Assembly (NCBI GenBank): GCA_020636995.1
Contig: JACJWU010000004.1
Coordinates: 186,001 to 250,000, forward strand
From: Actinomycetota bacterium
Lineage (GTDB): Bacteria > Actinomycetota > Actinomycetes > S36-B12 > UBA10799
Length of the DNA: 64,000 nt
Direction of reading: 5' to 3'
In this document: piece by piece, positions 31,935-40,640 of the stretch
How positions within the stretch are numbered: the stretch's first letter is position 1
Layout of the letters: each line of letters starts with the position of its first letter
Translations under genes and position numbers: made by a program
The notes under the pieces: generated by a model
The model's database searches: none
What the model was told of the DNA's origin: nothing
What the model saw: the letters and a program-made list of their open reading frames with translations, nothing else

Positions 31935-34907
31935 TTACGCAGCCGGTGCGACCGAGACCTCGGGGGCTGGGACCGCCTCCGGCGCTGGGGTTCCGGCGTC
32001 CAGCGGGGCCTCCGGGGAGGCCGACGCCTCTGGCGACGGGCTCTCCTCCGGCAGCGGCTCGACCTCCTCCGTGGTGCGCGCGATCTGCCGCTGCGCCTCG
32101 ATCGCGCGGTCGATGGCGTCCTCCAGATCGTTCTGCGCCTCGCCGTACGCGGCGAAATCGCCCTCCTGCAATGCCTCCTCGGCCGCCTTGAGCGCAGCGT
32201 CGGCATCGGCGAGCGCCCTGGTCAATCGTTGCTCGGCCGTTGTCTGCTTGTCCTTGTCCTTGTCCTGCGTCTGGTCGTCGGCGACCGAGGCACCCAGAAC
32301 CTTGGCAAGCGCGTCGCTGAGGTTACGTTCGAACGCCACCTCCTGACCGAAGGAGACCAGGACACGCTGCAGCAGCGGGTAACCGTCCTGACTGGCCCGC
32401 ACGTAGACGGGCTCCACATAGAGGAACCCGCCCGCGACCGGCAGAGACAAGAGGTTCCCGAGTTCGACTTCGGACCCGCCGCGGCGAAGCAGCGACAACT
32501 GGGAGGCGACTTCTGGGTTCGACTCGAACGTGTTCTGGACCTGCAGCGGCCCCGGGATCACGCTGTTGCGTGGTAACTGCAACACGCGCAACCTCCCGTA
32601 ACCCGGACCGGGCTCCGAACTCGCGGTCATGAACGCCGCAAGGGTCTGCCGTCGCACCGGGGAGAAGGTCGTGGTCAGCTGGAACTCGGGGCTCACCTGA
32701 TCCGGCATCCGCAACGTCAGGTAGTACGGCGGCTGCGGCTTGCCCGCTGCCTGCTCGGTCGGATCGGTGGGGATGTACCAGAAGTCCTGACCGGAGTAGA
32801 ACGACGACGGGTCGGTGACGTGGTAACGGCTGTACACCAGTCGCTGTGCCTTGAAGATGTCCTCCGGGTAGCGCACATGAGCCTGCAACTCCGACGGCAT
32901 CTCGGCGGCGGGCTTCAACGTGTCGGGGAAGGACTTCTGCCAGGCCTGCAGGATCGGGTCGGAGGCGTCCCAGGCGTACAGGGTGACTGTGCCGTCATGG
33001 GCGTCCACGACGGCCTTGACACTGTTGCGCACGTAGTTCACGTAGTCCTGCTCGACGCTGACGTTGCGGCGCACGGTCAGGGAGTCGCTGGTCGCATCCG
33101 CCCAGCGCAGCCGCGCCGAGTTGGGGTAGGAGTCGGTGGTGGTGTAGCCGTCCACCAGCCAGACGATCCGACCCTCGACGACCGCGGGGTAGGGATCGGC
33201 GTCAACGCGCAGCCACGGTGCGACGCTGCGGACGCGGGTGAGCGGATCCCGGTCGTACAGGATCTTCGAGTCCGGGCCGATGAGACTGGACAGGAGGATG
33301 TTCGGCTCGGAGAACTTCGCGGCGTACATCATGCGGTTCAGTGGCGACCCCACCGACACCCCGCCGATCCCGGTGTACGTGTTGGTGCGCTGCCCCGTCG
33401 GGCTGGTGTCGTCGGGGAAGTCGAGTTCCCGGGGGCCGCCGGGGCCGCCCACGATCGAATACGTCGGCGACTTCTCGCCGAAGTAGACGCGCGGCTGATC
33501 GATCTCGAGTTCACCGACCGGCGGGATGTCTTCGGCGAAGAAGTCCGGCTCACCCTCGGGGTTCGCTGTGTTGTCGTAGGCCGCCACGAGCCCGTAGCCG
33601 TGCGTGTAGACCAGCGTGTCGTTGGCCCAGTTGCGCTGTGCCGGGGGCACGGCCGACAGATCGACCTCCCGGGTGCTGACGATGGCGCCGCGGCGGCCCT
33701 GCGGGAGTTGGTAGCGGTCCACGTCGAGGGTGTCGGGGAAGGAATAGAAGGTACGGATCTGCTGCAGTTGTCGGAACGTCGGCGACACGATGGCCGGATC
33801 CAGGATCCGGATGTTGTCCAGCGTCCCCTTGTCAGCGGCCAGCGAGTCGGAGTCAGGTTCGCCTGCCGCCGAGTACTCATCGTTCTGCACGTTGGACAGG
33901 TTGTAGGCGTCGCGGGTGGCCTGGATGTTGCGGCTTATGTAGGGCGCCTCCTTGCCCGGCTCGTTGGGCCGCACCTGGAACTGCTGGACGATGGCGGGAT
34001 AGATCCCACCGATCACCAACGCGCTGACAGCCAGCAGCCCGAGACCGACCAGCGGCAGCGTCCAGGTCCTGCGGAAGATGTTGAGGAAGAACAGCGCGGC
34101 GCACACGAGGGCGATGAAGGTCAGGATCGTCTTGGCCGGAAGAACCGCCTCCACGTCCCGGTACTTCAGCCCGGTGAAGCCTTCGACGAAGTCCTCGTCC
34201 TTCAGAGACAGCGCGTAGCGGTCCAGCCAGTAGGCCACCGCCTTCAACAGGCAGATGAGGCCCAGGATGAGTGAGATCTGGACCTGCGCAGCCTCGGTGG
34301 CCTGCAGACCGTTCTGCACGCGGATGCCGCCGTACAGGTAATGCACCGCGACCACCAGCAGCAGCGACAGGAACAACGCCATGAACCCGAAGCCGGTCAG
34401 ATAGCGCAGGAAGGGCAGCTTGAAGACGAAGAAGCCGACATCGAGGCCGAACTGCGGATCCTGGATCCCGAAGGACCCCCCGTTCCGGAACAGCATCCAC
34501 TGGGTCCACGCCGCGGTTGCGGACAGACCGGACAGGACGCCGAGGAAACCCGCCGTGCCCACGACCAGCCACTTGCGGATGGGTTCGATGCTCTGCCGGT
34601 AGCCCTCCATGCTCGCGGACAGACGCGGATCGTAATCCGGACGGGTCCGGTAGGAAACGACCATGGCCAACGCCAGGATCAACGCCATCGTGAGCCCGAA
34701 GCCCACGAACAGCAGCGTGCGAACCCCGACCACTGTGGTGAACACACTGGTGAAGTTCACCGACCGGAACCACAACAGGTCCGTGTAGATGGAGGTGAAG
34801 ATCAGGAAGAGCACGAGCAGGGCCGCAAGGACCGCGATCGTGATCGCCAGTACGCGCCCTCGCGGGCCTCGACTGGGTGCGGGCTTCGTGGCGGTCTCGA
34901 ACGTCAC
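31935..34907 (-). CDS. UPF0182 large membrane protein
   Basis: 990 residues, usual length for this actinobacterial and cyanobacterial family. Seven or so N-terminal helices within the first 330 residues (LAITIAVLAALLVLFLIF, LLFVGFGLTMALILALAM and others), with FTDLLWFRS-like TDLLWFRSVNF. A large extracytoplasmic domain follows, with QIRTFYSFPDTLDVDRY, YTHGYGLVAA and IWLVDGYTTTDSYP-type motifs. The tail is disordered and Glu/Pro/Ala-rich. Function not established. Conserved position next to the PPA1309 and PDZ-protease genes, as in mycobacteria. Confidence 0.95.
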   Translation of the reverse strand: MTFETATKPAPSRGPRGRVLAITIAVLAALLVLFLIFTSIYTDLLWFRSVNFTSVFTTVVGVRTLLFVGFGLTMALILALAMVVSYRTRPDYDPRLSASMEGYRQSIEPIRKWLVVGTAGFLGVLSGLSATAAWTQWMLFRNGGSFGIQDPQFGLDVGFFVFKLPFLRYLTGFGFMALFLSLLLVVAVHYLYGGIRVQNGLQATEAAQVQISLILGLICLLKAVAYWLDRYALSLKDEDFVEGFTGLKYRDVEAVLPAKTILTFIALVCAALFFLNIFRRTWTLPLVGLGLLAVSALVIGGIYPAIVQQFQVRPNEPGKEAPYISRNIQATRDAYNLSNVQNDEYSAAGEPDSDSLAADKGTLDNIRILDPAIVSPTFRQLQQIRTFYSFPDTLDVDRYQLPQGRRGAIVSTREVDLSAVPPAQRNWANDTLVYTHGYGLVAAYDNTANPEGEPDFFAEDIPPVGELEIDQPRVYFGEKSPTYSIVGGPGGPRELDFPDDTSPTGQRTNTYTGIGGVSVGSPLNRMMYAAKFSEPNILLSSLIGPDSKILYDRDPLTRVRSVAPWLRVDADPYPAVVEGRIVWLVDGYTTTDSYPNSARLRWADATSDSLTVRRNVSVEQDYVNYVRNSVKAVVDAHDGTVTLYAWDASDPILQAWQKSFPDTLKPAAEMPSELQAHVRYPEDIFKAQRLVYSRYHVTDPSSFYSGQDFWYIPTDPTEQAAGKPQPPYYLTLRMPDQVSPEFQLTTTFSPVRRQTLAAFMTASSEPGPGYGRLRVLQLPRNSVIPGPLQVQNTFESNPEVASQLSLLRRGGSEVELGNLLSLPVAGGFLYVEPVYVRASQDGYPLLQRVLVSFGQEVAFERNLSDALAKVLGASVADDQTQDKDKDKQTTAEQRLTRALADADAALKAAEEALQEGDFAAYGEAQNDLEDAIDRAIEAQRQIARTTEEVEPLPEESPSPEASASPEAPLDAGTPAPEAVPAPEVSVAPAA

Positions 34908-34934
34908 GCCTCAACCCTACGAGACTATGGACAC

Positions 34935-35327
34935 ATGCACCCGACACCGGACCTGGAAAGCGTCCTTCGAGATCTGGATCGTCACGTGGCCACCGACGGC
35001 TGGAACCAGCCGCCACGACTGTTCGCACTCGTGACCGAAGGGCCCGGCTACTCCGTGGTCGAGCAACCCTGGGAGAGCACCGGCGAGGACGTCCTGCGCG
35101 ATCTCGCCCGGATCAGCTGGCCGGCTGACGTTTCGGGGGCCGCCTTGAGCGTGCAGCGGATCCTGGAACCCGATCACGATGTGCGGCTGACCGTCGGTGC
35201 GCTGCGCACCCAGGAAGTGGCCACGGCTGTTCGCTACCGGCAGCACGACGACGCTGCCCAAGTGGCGATCGCCGCCAATCTTGCACCACGTCTCGAGCGG
35301 GCCCTGTGGGACACCCTGCAGGACTGA
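34935..35327 (+). CDS. PPA1309-family conserved actinobacterial protein
   Basis: 130 residues from ATG 34935. LESVLRDLDRHVATDGWNQPPRLFALV, ARISWPADVSGAALSVQRI and VRLTVGALRTQEVATAVR are the hallmarks of this small conserved actinobacterial family (role unknown). Divergent from UPF0182 with 27 bp between starts and convergent with the PDZ-protease gene. Confidence 0.87.
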   Translation: MHPTPDLESVLRDLDRHVATDGWNQPPRLFALVTEGPGYSVVEQPWESTGEDVLRDLARISWPADVSGAALSVQRILEPDHDVRLTVGALRTQEVATAVRYRQHDDAAQVAIAANLAPRLERALWDTLQD

Positions 35328-35330
35328 GCC

Positions 35331-36383
35331 TCACAGCGGGCACGTCGGCGGCGCGATCGTCCCTTCGAGTACGTCGCGTGCCTGCGCCAACGTCTCCACC
35401 GGCACGACCTGCAAGCCGTCAGGTGCACCGGACACGACCTCGTCGCAGTTGTCCTTCGGCGCCAGGAAGAGAGTCGCGCCGTTCTGCTCGGCCGCGGCCA
35501 TCTTCTGCACGATCCCGCCGATCCGGCCGACCCGGCCGTCATAATCCATGGTTCCGGTACCCGCGACGAAGCGATCGTCGAGCAACTGCTCGGGGGTGAG
35601 TTTGTCCACGATGCCGAGCGCGAAGACCAGCCCTGCGCTCGGGCCGCCCACGTCGTCGAGGTTGAAGTCCACGGTGACCGGGGAGTCTGCGATCACTCCG
35701 AGAGTCAGTCCGAGATACCCCTTCGACGGATCCTCGGGATTGCCCACGGTGACCACTGAGACCGAGCGGTCTTCACCGTCTCGGCGCAGGTCGATCGGGA
35801 TCCGGGCTCCGGGCCCGGCCCTACGGATGATCCCGGCCATCTGTTTTGGCCCGGACACACCCTTGCCATCGACGGCGAGAATGACGTCGCCGTGCTCGAG
35901 CAGGTCGGTGGCCGGGGAGTCCGGGAGCACCTCGATCACCCACGGTTTGGTGGCTACGGGTTCTCCGACCTCCCGAAGCGCGGCGATCCGCGCCTTCTCC
36001 TGGGAGTCGCTGAACTGGTCGGCACCGGCCCGCTGCGCCTCATCGCCGGAGGTGTCGGGCGGGTAGAGGATCTCCGAGGGGACCACGGAGACATCGGGGT
36101 CCAGCCATCCGGTGAAGGCCTCGAACAACGTCAGATCCCCGAACGGCCCGCCCCGCTCGGACACAGTGGTCATCTCGAGCAAGCCATTGGTCGGGTACAC
36201 CGTCGCCCCCTCGATCGCGATCACCGGCTTGCCGTCGGCCTCCCCAAGCACGTCGAACATGGGCCCGGGCGACAACCGCACATACGGCACGGCGATGAAC
36301 TCCATTGCGGCGAGCACCACCAGCCAGCAGACCAACGCGAGAGCGATCACCTTCTTGCGAGGGGTGTCGAACCAGTGCCTCAC
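35331..36383 (-). CDS. YlbL-like membrane protease with PDZ and Lon (S16) domains
   Basis: 350 residues from a GTG at 36383 (GTGA overlap with the upstream small gene). One N-terminal helix (about 11-30, VIALALVCWLVVLAAMEF), an extracytoplasmic PDZ domain (about 145-220: VIEVLPDSPATDLLEHGDVILAVDG), and a Lon-type serine protease domain. That domain has catalytic Ser in DVGGPSAGLVFAL and catalytic Lys in GGIVQKMAAAEQNGA. It degrades or processes envelope proteins. Paired with a 44-residue membrane protein gene. Confidence 0.93.
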   Translation of the reverse strand: MRHWFDTPRKKVIALALVCWLVVLAAMEFIAVPYVRLSPGPMFDVLGEADGKPVIAIEGATVYPTNGLLEMTTVSERGGPFGDLTLFEAFTGWLDPDVSVVPSEILYPPDTSGDEAQRAGADQFSDSQEKARIAALREVGEPVATKPWVIEVLPDSPATDLLEHGDVILAVDGKGVSGPKQMAGIIRRAGPGARIPIDLRRDGEDRSVSVVTVGNPEDPSKGYLGLTLGVIADSPVTVDFNLDDVGGPSAGLVFALGIVDKLTPEQLLDDRFVAGTGTMDYDGRVGRIGGIVQKMAAAEQNGATLFLAPKDNCDEVVSGAPDGLQVVPVETLAQARDVLEGTIAPPTCPL

Positions 36384-36514
36384 CGATCACCCCGCAGAAC
36401 CCGCTGCAGGGCCCGCAGGTCCTTGTCGCGCACCGGTCGCCGGGACGGCCGCATCCGCCACCAGGCGATGGCGACGATCACCACCGCCGGAAGCCACCAC
36501 AGCAGCACGGACAT
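36380..36514 (-). CDS. small single-pass membrane protein coupled to the PDZ protease
   Basis: 44 residues: one N-terminal helix (about 2-19, SVLLWWLPAVVIVAIAWW) followed by a basic tail (RMRPSRRPVRDKDLRALQRV). Its stop overlaps the GTG of the protease gene, which argues for a real, coupled gene. The same small membrane ORF is common before this protease in actinobacteria (from memory). It may be an accessory subunit; no function known. Confidence 0.65.
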   Translation of the reverse strand: MSVLLWWLPAVVIVAIAWWRMRPSRRPVRDKDLRALQRVLRGDR

Positions 36515-36628
36515 GTGCTCAGGGTACGCATGCCCGGACCCTGTTCCACCCAGGGCGTAACCGCGCGCCGGGGCGGTGAACCCCGACCGTCGTAGCCTAG
36601 AAGCCCAGCGATTGAACAGGCGGATGTG

Positions 36629-37909
36629 ATGAGCGGCGATCTTCCTTTCGGGTTCTCCCCCAACCCCGATGATCCCAAGAACCCGGGCGGCTTCGACATG
36701 TCGCAACTCGGTGCGATGCTGCAGCAACTCGGTGCGATGCTGCAGAGCGGCCAGAACGCGGTGGCCGGTCCGGTCGACTGGGAGCTGGCCAAGAACCTGG
36801 CCAGGCAGACGATCAGCCAGAAGGGCGACCCGTCGGTCAACGACAACGACGTGCGCCGCATAGGGGAGGCGTTCGACCTGGCCCAGGTCTGGCTCGACCC
36901 TGCGACCACGTTTCCGGCGGGTACCGCGACGCCTGGCGTGTGGAGCCGCAGCGAATGGCTGGAGCACACCTGGCCGGCATGGCAGCAGATCATCGAACCC
37001 ATCGCCGAGGGTGTTCAGCAGACGCTGACCGCCATGCCCGACATGGGGCAGGTGAACCTGCAGGACCTCGGCATCCCTGGGCTTCCGGAGAACATGCCTG
37101 AGGGCATGCCCGACCTCAACACCCTGGCCGGGCCGCTGATGAACATGGCCAAGCGGATGGGCGCGGCCATGTTCGGCGCACAGGTCGGGAACGGCCTGGC
37201 AACCCTGGCCGACGACGTGCTGGGGGCCGCCGACGTCACGATCCCGTTGACCGGCGACGGGCGACCGGCGCTGGTGAGCGAGAACGTGAAGGCCTTCGGA
37301 GCCGACCTGGATGTGGAACTGGCCGACCTGTACCTCTACCTGGCGCTGCGCGAGGCCGCCCACCAGCGCCTCTACGCACATGTGCCGTGGCTGCGTACGG
37401 CCGTGGAGACCGCCGTGCGGGTGTACGCCTCCGGCATCTCCGTGGACACCGGCAAGATCCAGGAGTCGCTGCAGGGGATCGACCCCAACGACCCCCAGGC
37501 GATTCAGGACGTCATGTCCTCCGGTGTCTTCGAGCCCGCGCAGACCGAGGAGCAGAAGCAGGCGCTGTCCCGCCTGGAGACCTTGCTCGCGCTGATCGAG
37601 GGATGGGTGCAGGACGTGGTCATCGCAGCCATCGACGGCCGGATGCCGTCCGCGGATCGGCTCGCGGAGACCATGCGCCGCCGGCGGGCGTCCGGCGGCC
37701 CGGCGGAGAAGACGTTCGCCACCCTGATCGGCCTGGAACTGCGGCCACGGGCATTGCGCGAGGCAACCGCCCTGTGGACCCAGTTGCGTGAGCAGCGGGG
37801 CATCGAGGGCCGCGACGGTGTCTGGCGCCACCCGGATCTCATCCCCACCGCCGACGACCTGGCCGATCCCACGTCGTGGCTCGAGGCAACCGGGGACCTC
37901 GAAAACTGA
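36629..37909 (+). CDS. zinc-dependent metalloprotease-like protein, DUF2342 family
   Basis: 426 residues from ATG 36629 (GTG 36626 also in frame; GGCGGA upstream). N-terminal Gly/Pro/Met-rich region, then AMFGAQVGNGLATLADDVLGAADVTIPL, the putative catalytic REAAHQRLYAHVPWL (His..His separated as in this family) with the downstream ALIEGWVQDVV glutamate, and PRALREATALW near the end. DUF2342 members resemble zincin proteases but no substrate is established. Divergent from the YlbL-like gene; synteny conserved. Confidence 0.92.
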   Translation: MSGDLPFGFSPNPDDPKNPGGFDMSQLGAMLQQLGAMLQSGQNAVAGPVDWELAKNLARQTISQKGDPSVNDNDVRRIGEAFDLAQVWLDPATTFPAGTATPGVWSRSEWLEHTWPAWQQIIEPIAEGVQQTLTAMPDMGQVNLQDLGIPGLPENMPEGMPDLNTLAGPLMNMAKRMGAAMFGAQVGNGLATLADDVLGAADVTIPLTGDGRPALVSENVKAFGADLDVELADLYLYLALREAAHQRLYAHVPWLRTAVETAVRVYASGISVDTGKIQESLQGIDPNDPQAIQDVMSSGVFEPAQTEEQKQALSRLETLLALIEGWVQDVVIAAIDGRMPSADRLAETMRRRRASGGPAEKTFATLIGLELRPRALREATALWTQLREQRGIEGRDGVWRHPDLIPTADDLADPTSWLEATGDLEN

Positions 37910-38227
37910 AAGAAGTTCTGTCAACACCCCGTGCATAACTGAAACCCCTGATCAGTCGGCGCGTCCAGGCGACACGATCAAGGCTTCAGCACCGGTTGTC
38001 CCCAGGTGCCCACACCTCGATCGACAGGCCGTCCCCCGGTCATCCACAGATCTGTCCACAACGGTGGAAACCGGCGGCCGGATTCATCTGGACGCCCTCG
38101 TCTGAGGCGCCCTAACGTCGGTCGTGAACGAGGCCCCCGAGAGGGAAGCGGACCGCAGGGGAAGGCGGGAAGCGGACCACCCGGGGGCCTCGCTCTATGC
38201 GTGACACGGGAGTTCGCGGCCGGTCCC
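37910..38227. other. non-coding gap with two DnaA-box-like sites
   Basis: About 318 bp with no supported gene. TCATCCACA (38040-38048) and CTGTCCACA (38052-38060) both fit the relaxed actinobacterial DnaA-box pattern and are in direct orientation, 3 bp apart. No dnaA, dnaN or box cluster is nearby, so this is not proposed as the origin. A degenerate GAGGCCCC..GGGGGCCTC hairpin lies at about 38127-38192. Confidence 0.45.
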
Positions 38228-38386
38228 GTGCAGTCCGTTAGTCGCAGTGCAGTTGGTTAGTCGCAGTGCAGTCCGTTAGTCGCAGTGCAGTCCGTTAGTC
38301 GCAGTGCAGTTGGTTAGTCCCAGACGGCCGTGTACGACTAACCAACCGGGCTACGACTAACCAACATGCCGATGTCTAACCGGAAC
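38228..38386. repeat. GTTAG repeat block D with 19-bp tandem units
   Basis: Five GTTAGTCGCAGTGCAGT-type units start with exact 19-bp period (GTTAG at 38237, 38256, 38275, 38294, 38313). They lead into CAGACGGCCGTGTACGACTA, then CTAACC-containing inverted parts ending GATGTCTAACCGGAACG. It is a variant of the family core (ACGGCCGT flanked by GGTTAG and CTAACC). It is followed directly by a copied enoyl-CoA hydratase 3' end. Confidence 0.9.
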
Positions 38387-38409
38387 GCCCCAGCCCCCGG
38401 CCACCGACC

Positions 38410-38516
38410 TCAACGGCCTTCGAACACAGGTCCCCGGCGCTCCCGGGCAGCCCGCAGCCCCTCCTGCACGTCCTTCGGCGTCGTCGTGACCGACTGGACC
38501 ACGCCCTCCCAGCGCA
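38410..38516 (-). pseudogene. duplicated 3' end of the enoyl-CoA hydratase gene
   Basis: About 107 bp matching the last 35 codons and the stop of the intact gene at 38677-39489 (offset 267 bp). The frame is still open and reads LRWEGVVQSVTTTPKDVQEG and on to VFEGR and stop. It differs from the intact copy at five residues (Pro to Ser, Met to Thr, Thr to Pro, Gln to Lys, Asp to Gly). There is no start codon or upstream coding part; it is sandwiched between repeat blocks D and E. Confidence 0.9.
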
Positions 38517-38652
38517 GTTGCGTTAGTCCCAGTGCACTGCGTTAGTCCCAGTGCACTGCGTTAGTCGCAGTGCAGTTGGTTTGTCCCAGACGGCCGTGTA
38601 CGACTAACCAACCGGGCTTCGACTAACCAACATGCCGATGTCTAACCGGAAC
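38517..38652. repeat. GTTAG repeat block E
   Basis: Second copy of the block D unit. 19-bp period units at 38522, 38541 and 38560 (fourth degenerated to GTTTG at 38579), then CAGACGGCCGTGTACGACTA and the same CTAACC parts ending GATGTCTAACCGGAACG. Blocks D plus pseudogene and E plus intact 3' end form an imperfect tandem duplication of about 267 bp. Confidence 0.9.
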
Positions 38653-38676
38653 GTCCCGCCTTCTCGGCCACCGACC

Positions 38677-39489
38677 TCAACGGCCTTCGAACACAGGGTC
38701 CCGGCGCTCCCGGGCAGCCCGCAGCCCCTCCTGCACGTCCTGCGTAGTCATCGTGACCGGCTGGACCACGCCCTCCCAGCGCAACGCCTCTGCCAGGGAT
38801 GCCGGCGGGGCAGGAGACAGCCCCCGCTTCGTCAGCCGCATCGCCAACGGCGCGTTGGCGGCGATCGCGGCGACCTCGCCGAGCACCTGCTCTGCGGTCA
38901 CCTGGCGCGTGGCCACCCCCGCCGCCAGCATGCCGTCGGCATCGAGGCTGCGACTGCTCAGCAGCAGGTCGCGCGCCATCGCCGCGCCGACGGCCTGGGT
39001 GAGCAGGAAGGTCGTACCCATCCCCGCGTGAAGGCCCAGTCGCGTGAACGGCACTGAGAACCGTGCCCGCTCCCCCACCCACCGGATGTCACAGGCCAGC
39101 GCGATGGCCGCTCCTGCCCCGATCGCCGGGCCCTCGATGAACGCCACAGTGGGCACACTCAACTCGGTGATGCTCAACCAGTGGCCGTAGAACCGGTCCA
39201 TGCGGCGGCTCAACGTGTCCACCGACTCCGATCCACCGTCGGCGAGCCACCCCAGATCTCCGCCGGCACAGAACGCCGGTCCCTCCCCCCGTACGAGCAC
39301 GGCCCGCAGCTCGGTGACCTCACTCAGAGCCGTCATGACGGTCGACCACGCGGCCGTCATCGGCCCCGACATCGCGTTGCGCTGCGCCGGATTGGCCAGC
39401 ACCACCTCGGCGATCCCGGGCTCGTGCCACCGCACATACAGGTGATCGTGCTGGGCGGTCAGGTCCGAAACCGGTGGGGCGAGTGTCAT
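38677..39489 (-). CDS. enoyl-CoA hydratase/isomerase family protein
   Basis: 270 residues from ATG 39489 (a longer frame opens at 39522). Crotonase fold: ANPAQRNAMSGPM, oxyanion-hole GPAFCAGGDLGWL, EGPAIGAGAAIALACDIRW, then RFSVPFTRLGLHAGMG. The position of one catalytic Glu (in GxxG..PE-like loop) is occupied by LGLHAGMG, so hydratase activity is uncertain; isomerase or another crotonase reaction is possible. The extreme 3' end is duplicated downstream (see pseudogene). Confidence 0.88.
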   Translation of the reverse strand: MTLAPPVSDLTAQHDHLYVRWHEPGIAEVVLANPAQRNAMSGPMTAAWSTVMTALSEVTELRAVLVRGEGPAFCAGGDLGWLADGGSESVDTLSRRMDRFYGHWLSITELSVPTVAFIEGPAIGAGAAIALACDIRWVGERARFSVPFTRLGLHAGMGTTFLLTQAVGAAMARDLLLSSRSLDADGMLAAGVATRQVTAEQVLGEVAAIAANAPLAMRLTKRGLSPAPPASLAEALRWEGVVQPVTMTTQDVQEGLRAARERRDPVFEGR

Positions 39490-39569
39490 GAACGCACCAT
39501 AAGCACGTAGCATTTCGGCCAACAGAACCGCACAGCCCCACGCAGACCCGGGGCGAGAGGGAGTGGAAC

Positions 39570-39728
39570 ATGGCTGAGACGTACGAAGGCGAAGGCTACT
39601 GCGTCAAGTGCAAGACCAAGCGTCCGCTGAACGGCGAGGTGCACGAGACCAACGGGCGCCGCATCGCCAAGGGCAAGTGCCCGGAGTGTGGCACCACGGT
39701 GACCCGGATCCTCGGCAAGAGCAGCTGA
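39570..39728 (+). CDS. DUF5679-type zinc ribbon protein
   Basis: 52 residues with GAGAGGGAG just upstream. MAETYEGEGYCVKCKTKRPL and KGKCPECGTTVTRILGK give two CxxC knuckles spaced as in the DUF5679 family, which resembles the zinc tail of topoisomerase I. The Rv3196A position in mycobacteria (from memory) holds the same gene. Followed by a perfect 13-bp hairpin terminator. Confidence 0.88.
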   Translation: MAETYEGEGYCVKCKTKRPLNGEVHETNGRRIAKGKCPECGTTVTRILGKSS

Positions 39729-39734
39729 CTTCGC

Positions 39735-39777
39735 GACGAACGGCGGATCCGGCGGATGCCCGGGTCCGCCGTTCGTC
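39735..39777. terminator. bidirectional hairpin between convergent genes
   Basis: GACGAACGGCGGA (39735-39747) and TCCGCCGTTCGTC (39765-39777) are perfect complements with a 17-nt loop. It lies between the DUF5679 stop and the stop of the TOMM-type gene and probably ends transcription both ways. No U-tract. Confidence 0.75.
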
Positions 39778-40534
39778 ATGTCCGGCTCATGACCGGTACC
39801 GGATCCCCCACCGCGCAGCAGACGCAGCGCGGATGCGCCTGCCAGACCCGCCAAGACGGCCCCGGGCGATCGGGATCGAAGATCATCTCCAGACCGATCG
39901 TCTGCTGAGCGTCGGCGATGTGGGCGATGACTCCAGCTGCCAGGGTGAGTTGTGACGGTTCCTGCCACACCGCGACGCCCACGGCTTGCGAGACGATCCG
40001 GGGCCACGCCGGGTCCGCGTCCAGCCACGTGAGATCGACACACCGCGGACAGGGACCGCATTCGTCATCGAGCACCGGACCCACATGAACCGCCCGCCCC
40101 GCGAACCACAGCGGCACCAGCCTCCGGATCCCGGTCGGCGCTGCCAGCAGGGATGGGACCTGCCCCTGTGGATACACCAGCACGTCAGCGCCCTCGACGA
40201 CCTCTACGCCCGCGGCTCGCAGCGCCACCCGCAGCGGATCCTCCAGCAGCCCGCACGGCGCCAGTGCCACCCGCACCGGCTGATCCGGGGGTGCCAGTAG
40301 GCCCGCGGCACCCAACCCGGCCAGCACGCGGGCAGCCTGTTCCGCGGGGACGCCGCAGCGGCCCGCCGCCACCAGCAGAGAGTCGCGTTCGCGGCCACCG
40401 TTGATCATCCCGATCCACTTCACCAGCCCCGGCGTCGCGTCCTCGACGACCAGGCTGTGCGTTCCCCAGCCCACCTGCAGGCTCGTGTCGTCACGCCATG
40501 CCACGACCGGGTTGCCGATCACCTTCGGTTTCAT
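39776..40534 (-). CDS. ThiF-like/TOMM cyclodehydratase-type protein
   Basis: 252 residues from ATG 40534 (the frame is open further upstream across the aarF start). The core segment CGPCPRCVDLTWLDADPAWP and the C-terminal HPRCVCC supply Cys pairs for a structural zinc, as in the E1-like/cyclodehydratase proteins that bind leader peptides in azole peptide pathways. No YcaO gene, precursor peptide or ATP-binding E1 loop is seen. In actinobacteria it stands beside the ABC1 kinase and DUF5679 genes. Role unknown. Confidence 0.7.
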   Translation of the reverse strand: MKPKVIGNPVVAWRDDTSLQVGWGTHSLVVEDATPGLVKWIGMINGGRERDSLLVAAGRCGVPAEQAARVLAGLGAAGLLAPPDQPVRVALAPCGLLEDPLRVALRAAGVEVVEGADVLVYPQGQVPSLLAAPTGIRRLVPLWFAGRAVHVGPVLDDECGPCPRCVDLTWLDADPAWPRIVSQAVGVAVWQEPSQLTLAAGVIAHIADAQQTIGLEMIFDPDRPGPSWRVWQAHPRCVCCAVGDPVPVMSRT

Positions 40535-40640
40535 GCCCCGATGCTGCCAACGATCGCCTGTGGATCGTTGACACCGTCCACAAGCACAGTGTGGTAGGCG
40601 GGCGGTGGTGGGCATCTGCCATCCGGGGCAGAATCGAGCC

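Noticed and set aside
32820..34274. 484-codon plus-strand frame inside the UPF0182 gene
   Set aside because: Antisense frame produced by GC3 bias; no start context or conserved motif.
37910..38227. Replication origin
   Set aside because: Only two DnaA-like boxes and no dnaA, dnaN, gyrB, rpmH or parB neighbours.
38228..38652. Possible CRISPR array
   Set aside because: The 19-bp period units are contiguous and lack unique spacers of uniform length, and no cas genes are present.
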